Shown piece after piece: positions 61,375 to 64,000 of a stretch of 64,000 nt of DNA. Source of the DNA: Nakamurella alba (GTDB lineage: Bacteria > Actinomycetota > Actinomycetes > Mycobacteriales > Nakamurellaceae); NCBI RefSeq assembly GCF_009707545.1, contig NZ_WLYK01000001.1, positions 1,178,001-1,242,000 on the forward strand. Reading direction: 5' to 3'. A model generated the notes under the pieces. It saw nothing but the letters and a program-made list of their open reading frames with translations, was not told the DNA's origin and did no database searches. Within the stretch, counting starts at the first letter, position 1. Each line of letters begins with the position of its first letter. A program made the position numbers and the translations under genes.

Positions 61375-63102
61375 ATGACCGAACCTGCTGCACCTGGGCG
61401 CGCCGCGGAGATCGCCGCGGGCTACCGGACCGACACCCCGGCGGTCGAGCTGGGGACGGTGGTGCTCGGAGGTCAGGTCGACCCGCAAGCCCGGGTGCGG
61501 ATCCCGCTGGCGATGATGAACCGGCACGGGCTGGTGGCCGGGGCGACCGGCACGGGCAAGACCAAGACACTCCAGGTGATCGCGGAGCAGCTGGCCGACG
61601 CCGGCGTACCGGTGCTGCTGCCGGACATCAAGGGCGACCTGACCGGGCTCGCCACCGCCGGCGAGCCCGGCGCGAAGATCACCGCCCGGGCGGCCGAGAC
61701 CGGGGCCGACTGGAGCGCCGCCGCCTACCCGGTGGAGTACTTCTGCCTGGCCGGCCAGGGCCCCGGTGTGCCGATCCGGGCGACCATCGACTCGTTCGGT
61801 CCGCTGCTGCTGTCCAAGGTGCTCGAGCTCAACGACACCCAGGAGTCCACCCTCGGCCTGATCTTCCACTGGGCCGACCAGCGCGGGCTGCCGCTACTGG
61901 ACATCAAGGACCTGCGGTCGGTGATCATGCACCTGACCAGCGACGAGGGGAAGGCCGACCTGCAGGAACTGGGCGGGGTGTCCCGCTCGACGGCCGGCGT
62001 CATCCTGCGTGCGGTGACGAACCTGGAGGCCCAGGGCGGCGACACCTTCTTCGGCGAGCCGGAGCTGAAGGTGGCCGATCTGCTCCGGGTGGGTCCGGAC
62101 GGTCGCGGCGTGGTGTCGCTGCTGGAGGTGGCCGAACTGCAGACCCGGCCGCAGCTGTACTCGACGTTCCTGATGTGGCTGCTCGCCGAGCTCTTCGAGG
62201 AGCTCCCGGAGGCCGGTGACCTGGACAAGCCGAAGCTGGTGTTCCTGTTCGACGAGGCGCACCTGCTGTTCGCGGACGCGTCGAAGGCGTTCCTGACGGC
62301 GATCGCGCAGACGGTGAAGCTGATCCGGTCCAAGGGGGTCGGCGTCTTCTTCTGCACCCAGCAGCCCACCGACGTGCCCGGGCCGGTGCTGTCCCAGCTC
62401 GGCGCCCGGGTCCAGCACGCGCTGCGCGCGTTCACCCCGGACGACCAGAAGGCGCTGGCCGCGACCGTGCGGACCTATCCGGTCACCGACGACTACGACC
62501 TGAGCAGCGCGCTGACCTCCCTGGGCATCGGCGAGGCGATCGTCACCGTGCTCGACGAACGTGGCGCGCCGACGCCGGTCGCCTGGACCCGGATCCGGCC
62601 GCCACGCTCCAGGATGGCACCCACCGACACCGCCGCGATCGACGCCACCGTGGCCGCGTCCCCGCTGCTGGCGACCTACGGCACCGCCGTCGACCGGGAG
62701 TCGGCCTACGAGATGCTGACCGGCCGGATCGCTGCTGCGGCAACGGAACCCGAGGCTGTTGTTGCTCCGGTTGCTGCCCCTGCCCCTGCCCCAGCCCCTG
62801 TTCCGGTGCCTGCTGCTCCAGTTCCCGCGGTCGCGGCCCCTGGGCCGGCGATCTCGGGAGATGCGCTGCCCCCGGTGGAGCTGCCGTCGCCGACCTGGGA
62901 CAACCCCAACGCGACGACCTTCTACCCGGTCGCGCCTGATCCGTACGTGGCTCCTCCGGTGCCGTCGGCCGGTGGCGGTGGGTTGGGCGGGCTGCTCGGC
63001 AGTCCGGCGGTCAGCGCGTTCGTCGGTGCCTTCGGAGCGGCGCTCGGCGGGGCGATCGGCCGCTCGGTGAACGGCACCCGGCGGCGTCGCCGTCGCCGCT
63101 GA
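61375..63102 (+). CDS. HerA/DUF853-like P-loop ATPase
   Basis: A 575-residue ATPase. Walker A is GATGTGKTK near residue 60 and Walker B is VFLFDEAHLLF near 300; CTQQPTDVPGPVLSQLG follows (sensor-like region). It resembles DUF853 proteins of the HerA/FtsK superfamily, which are DNA- or protein-translocating motors; function in actinobacteria is unknown. After about residue 455 there is an Ala/Pro/Val-rich linker, then a Gly-rich hydrophobic tail with seven terminal Arg residues, suggesting contact with membrane or nucleic acid. Confidence 0.87.
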   Translation: MTEPAAPGRAAEIAAGYRTDTPAVELGTVVLGGQVDPQARVRIPLAMMNRHGLVAGATGTGKTKTLQVIAEQLADAGVPVLLPDIKGDLTGLATAGEPGAKITARAAETGADWSAAAYPVEYFCLAGQGPGVPIRATIDSFGPLLLSKVLELNDTQESTLGLIFHWADQRGLPLLDIKDLRSVIMHLTSDEGKADLQELGGVSRSTAGVILRAVTNLEAQGGDTFFGEPELKVADLLRVGPDGRGVVSLLEVAELQTRPQLYSTFLMWLLAELFEELPEAGDLDKPKLVFLFDEAHLLFADASKAFLTAIAQTVKLIRSKGVGVFFCTQQPTDVPGPVLSQLGARVQHALRAFTPDDQKALAATVRTYPVTDDYDLSSALTSLGIGEAIVTVLDERGAPTPVAWTRIRPPRSRMAPTDTAAIDATVAASPLLATYGTAVDRESAYEMLTGRIAAAATEPEAVVAPVAAPAPAPAPVPVPAAPVPAVAAPGPAISGDALPPVELPSPTWDNPNATTFYPVAPDPYVAPPVPSAGGGGLGGLLGSPAVSAFVGAFGAALGGAIGRSVNGTRRRRRRR

Positions 63103-63193
63103 ACGACCGGTACTTCACGCCCGCGGAACACCATCGGGTCCTCGTTCGTTCACGACACGAACGGACGACGCGACACGGAAGGTGCTGATAACG

Positions 63194-64000
63194 GTGTCCA
63201 CGGTGATCTGGATCGTGCTGGGTGTGCTGATCGTGCTGGGCATCCTCTACACGGTGCGGCGGGGCGGGACCAACCGTGCCCAGGAACTGGCGGATGCCCA
63301 GGCCGAGGCGCGCCGCTGGGTCGAGCGGCTCGGCGGGCAGGTCTATGCCATCGACCCGGGCGACGACAAGGCCGCCCGGCAGGCGCTGGCCGACGCGTCC
63401 GAGCGCTACACCGCTGCCGGATCGCAGGTGGACCAGGCCACCTCGGTGCAGCAGTACCGGTTGGCCCAGCAGACCGCCTACGAAGGGCTCTACTTCATCG
63501 GCGCCGCGCGCACGGCGCTCGGTATGGACCCCGGCCCGGCCCTGCCGCCGATCCCCGGCCAGCAGCAGGCCGGCCAGGTCACCGAGGACCGCAGCGTCGA
63601 GGTCGAGGGTCACGGCTACGAGGCCTCCCCGCAGCCGTCCGACCGGACCCCGAACTACTACCCGGGTGGCATGGTCGCCGGAAAGCCGGTGCCTCGCGGC
63701 TGGTACTCCGAGCCCTGGTGGAAGCCGGCGCTGGTCGCCGGCGCCTGGGGCGTCGGCACCTACCTCGTCGCCTCCACCCTCTTCGCCGGCATGGCCGGGA
63801 TGGGCGGCGCCTGGGCCTACGACGCCGGCTACGACCAGGGCCTGCAGGACGCCGGTGGCGACGGGTCGGGGGACTACGGATCCGGCGACGGCTCCGGTGA
63901 CTACGGCGACCAGGGTGGGGACTACAGCGGCGGGGACTACGGCGGCGACTTCGGCGGGGGCTCCGACTTCGGTGGGGACTTCGGCGGCGGGGACTTCGGG
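63194..64000 (+). CDS. Membrane protein with Gly/Asp/Phe-rich tail (C-terminus cut by window edge)
   Basis: 269 codons are visible and the frame runs off the window. A membrane helix at the N-terminus (VIWIVLGVLIVLGILYTV) is followed by a helical region (QELADAQAEARRWVERLGG), then a Pro-rich part, a second hydrophobic segment (ALVAGAWGVGTYLVASTLF) and a low-complexity tail of GDYG and GDFGG units. It resembles proteins with a DUF1542-like start found in actinobacteria; function unknown. The GTG at 63194 with GGAAGG 10 nt upstream is preferred to GTG 63182. Confidence 0.7.
   Translation, partial: MSTVIWIVLGVLIVLGILYTVRRGGTNRAQELADAQAEARRWVERLGGQVYAIDPGDDKAARQALADASERYTAAGSQVDQATSVQQYRLAQQTAYEGLYFIGAARTALGMDPGPALPPIPGQQQAGQVTEDRSVEVEGHGYEASPQPSDRTPNYYPGGMVAGKPVPRGWYSEPWWKPALVAGAWGVGTYLVASTLFAGMAGMGGAWAYDAGYDQGLQDAGGDGSGDYGSGDGSGDYGDQGGDYSGGDYGGDFGGGSDFGGDFGGGDFG

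Overview
The window is about 64 kb of very GC-rich chromosome from an actinobacterium. The evidence is the high GC, frequent GTG and TTG starts, GTGA and ATGA gene overlaps, many leaderless promoters (TAnnnT 6-7 nt before the start codon), a mycobacterial-type LexA box, and a gene order matching the Mycobacterium tuberculosis pncB1-clpS-mec-cysO-cysM-rhomboid-rph-rdgB neighbourhood. The genus cannot be fixed by eye; a soil actinomycete near Nakamurella or Frankiales would fit, but this is a guess.

Layout. 1-9.4 kb is conserved housekeeping: a partial amylosucrase-like gene, nicotinamidase and nicotinate phosphoribosyltransferase on the minus strand; then clpS, DUF2017, the sulfur-carrier cysteine pathway mec-cysO-cysM, a rhomboid protease, RNase PH and the ITP/XTP pyrophosphatase on the plus strand. 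9.5-15 kb holds a secreted subtilase with C-terminal surface repeats broken by a frameshift, then a convergent c-di-GMP pair (GAF-EAL and GAF-GGDEF) separated by a terminator and the 3' end of a tRNA.

15.1-35.4 kb is a carbohydrate catabolic island. A sugar ABC transporter (two permeases and a Tat lipoprotein binding protein, no ATPase), aldose dehydrogenase, mutarotase, lactonase, two enolase-superfamily dehydratases, SDR dehydrogenases, two FAH-fold enzymes, a 2-oxoglutarate-semialdehyde-type dehydrogenase and a GntR/FCD regulator together look like a non-phosphorylative (oxidative) route for a 6-deoxyhexose and/or pentose such as L-fucose. Similar 13-bp operators lie in both divergent promoter regions (21.6 and 34.4 kb).

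35.6-53.8 kb is accessory: a DUF222/HNH protein with a huge acidic linker, an ECF sigma factor with a linked membrane protein, small membrane proteins, tRNA-Leu(UAG) with an unusually short variable arm, bcp, an L,D-transpeptidase lipoprotein, a SAH/MTA-type deaminase, a large cell-wall subtilase that seems to lack its catalytic Asp, a small gene behind a perfect LexA/SOS box, and two paralogous META-like lipoproteins. 54-64 kb holds tRNA-Lys, trpS behind a Trp-Trp leader peptide with attenuator, tRNA-His, an LAxTG surface protein, an LCP protein, a MerR-HEAT regulator with a partner HEAT protein behind a 19-bp-spacer MerR promoter, oligoribonuclease, and a HerA-like ATPase followed by a truncated Gly/Asp/Phe-rich membrane protein.

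The most notable signals are the SOS-box small gene, the trpS attenuator, the paired operators of the sugar island, the CysO precursor tail, the degenerate subtilase, the cytoplasmic binding-protein homologue and the tRNA oddities.
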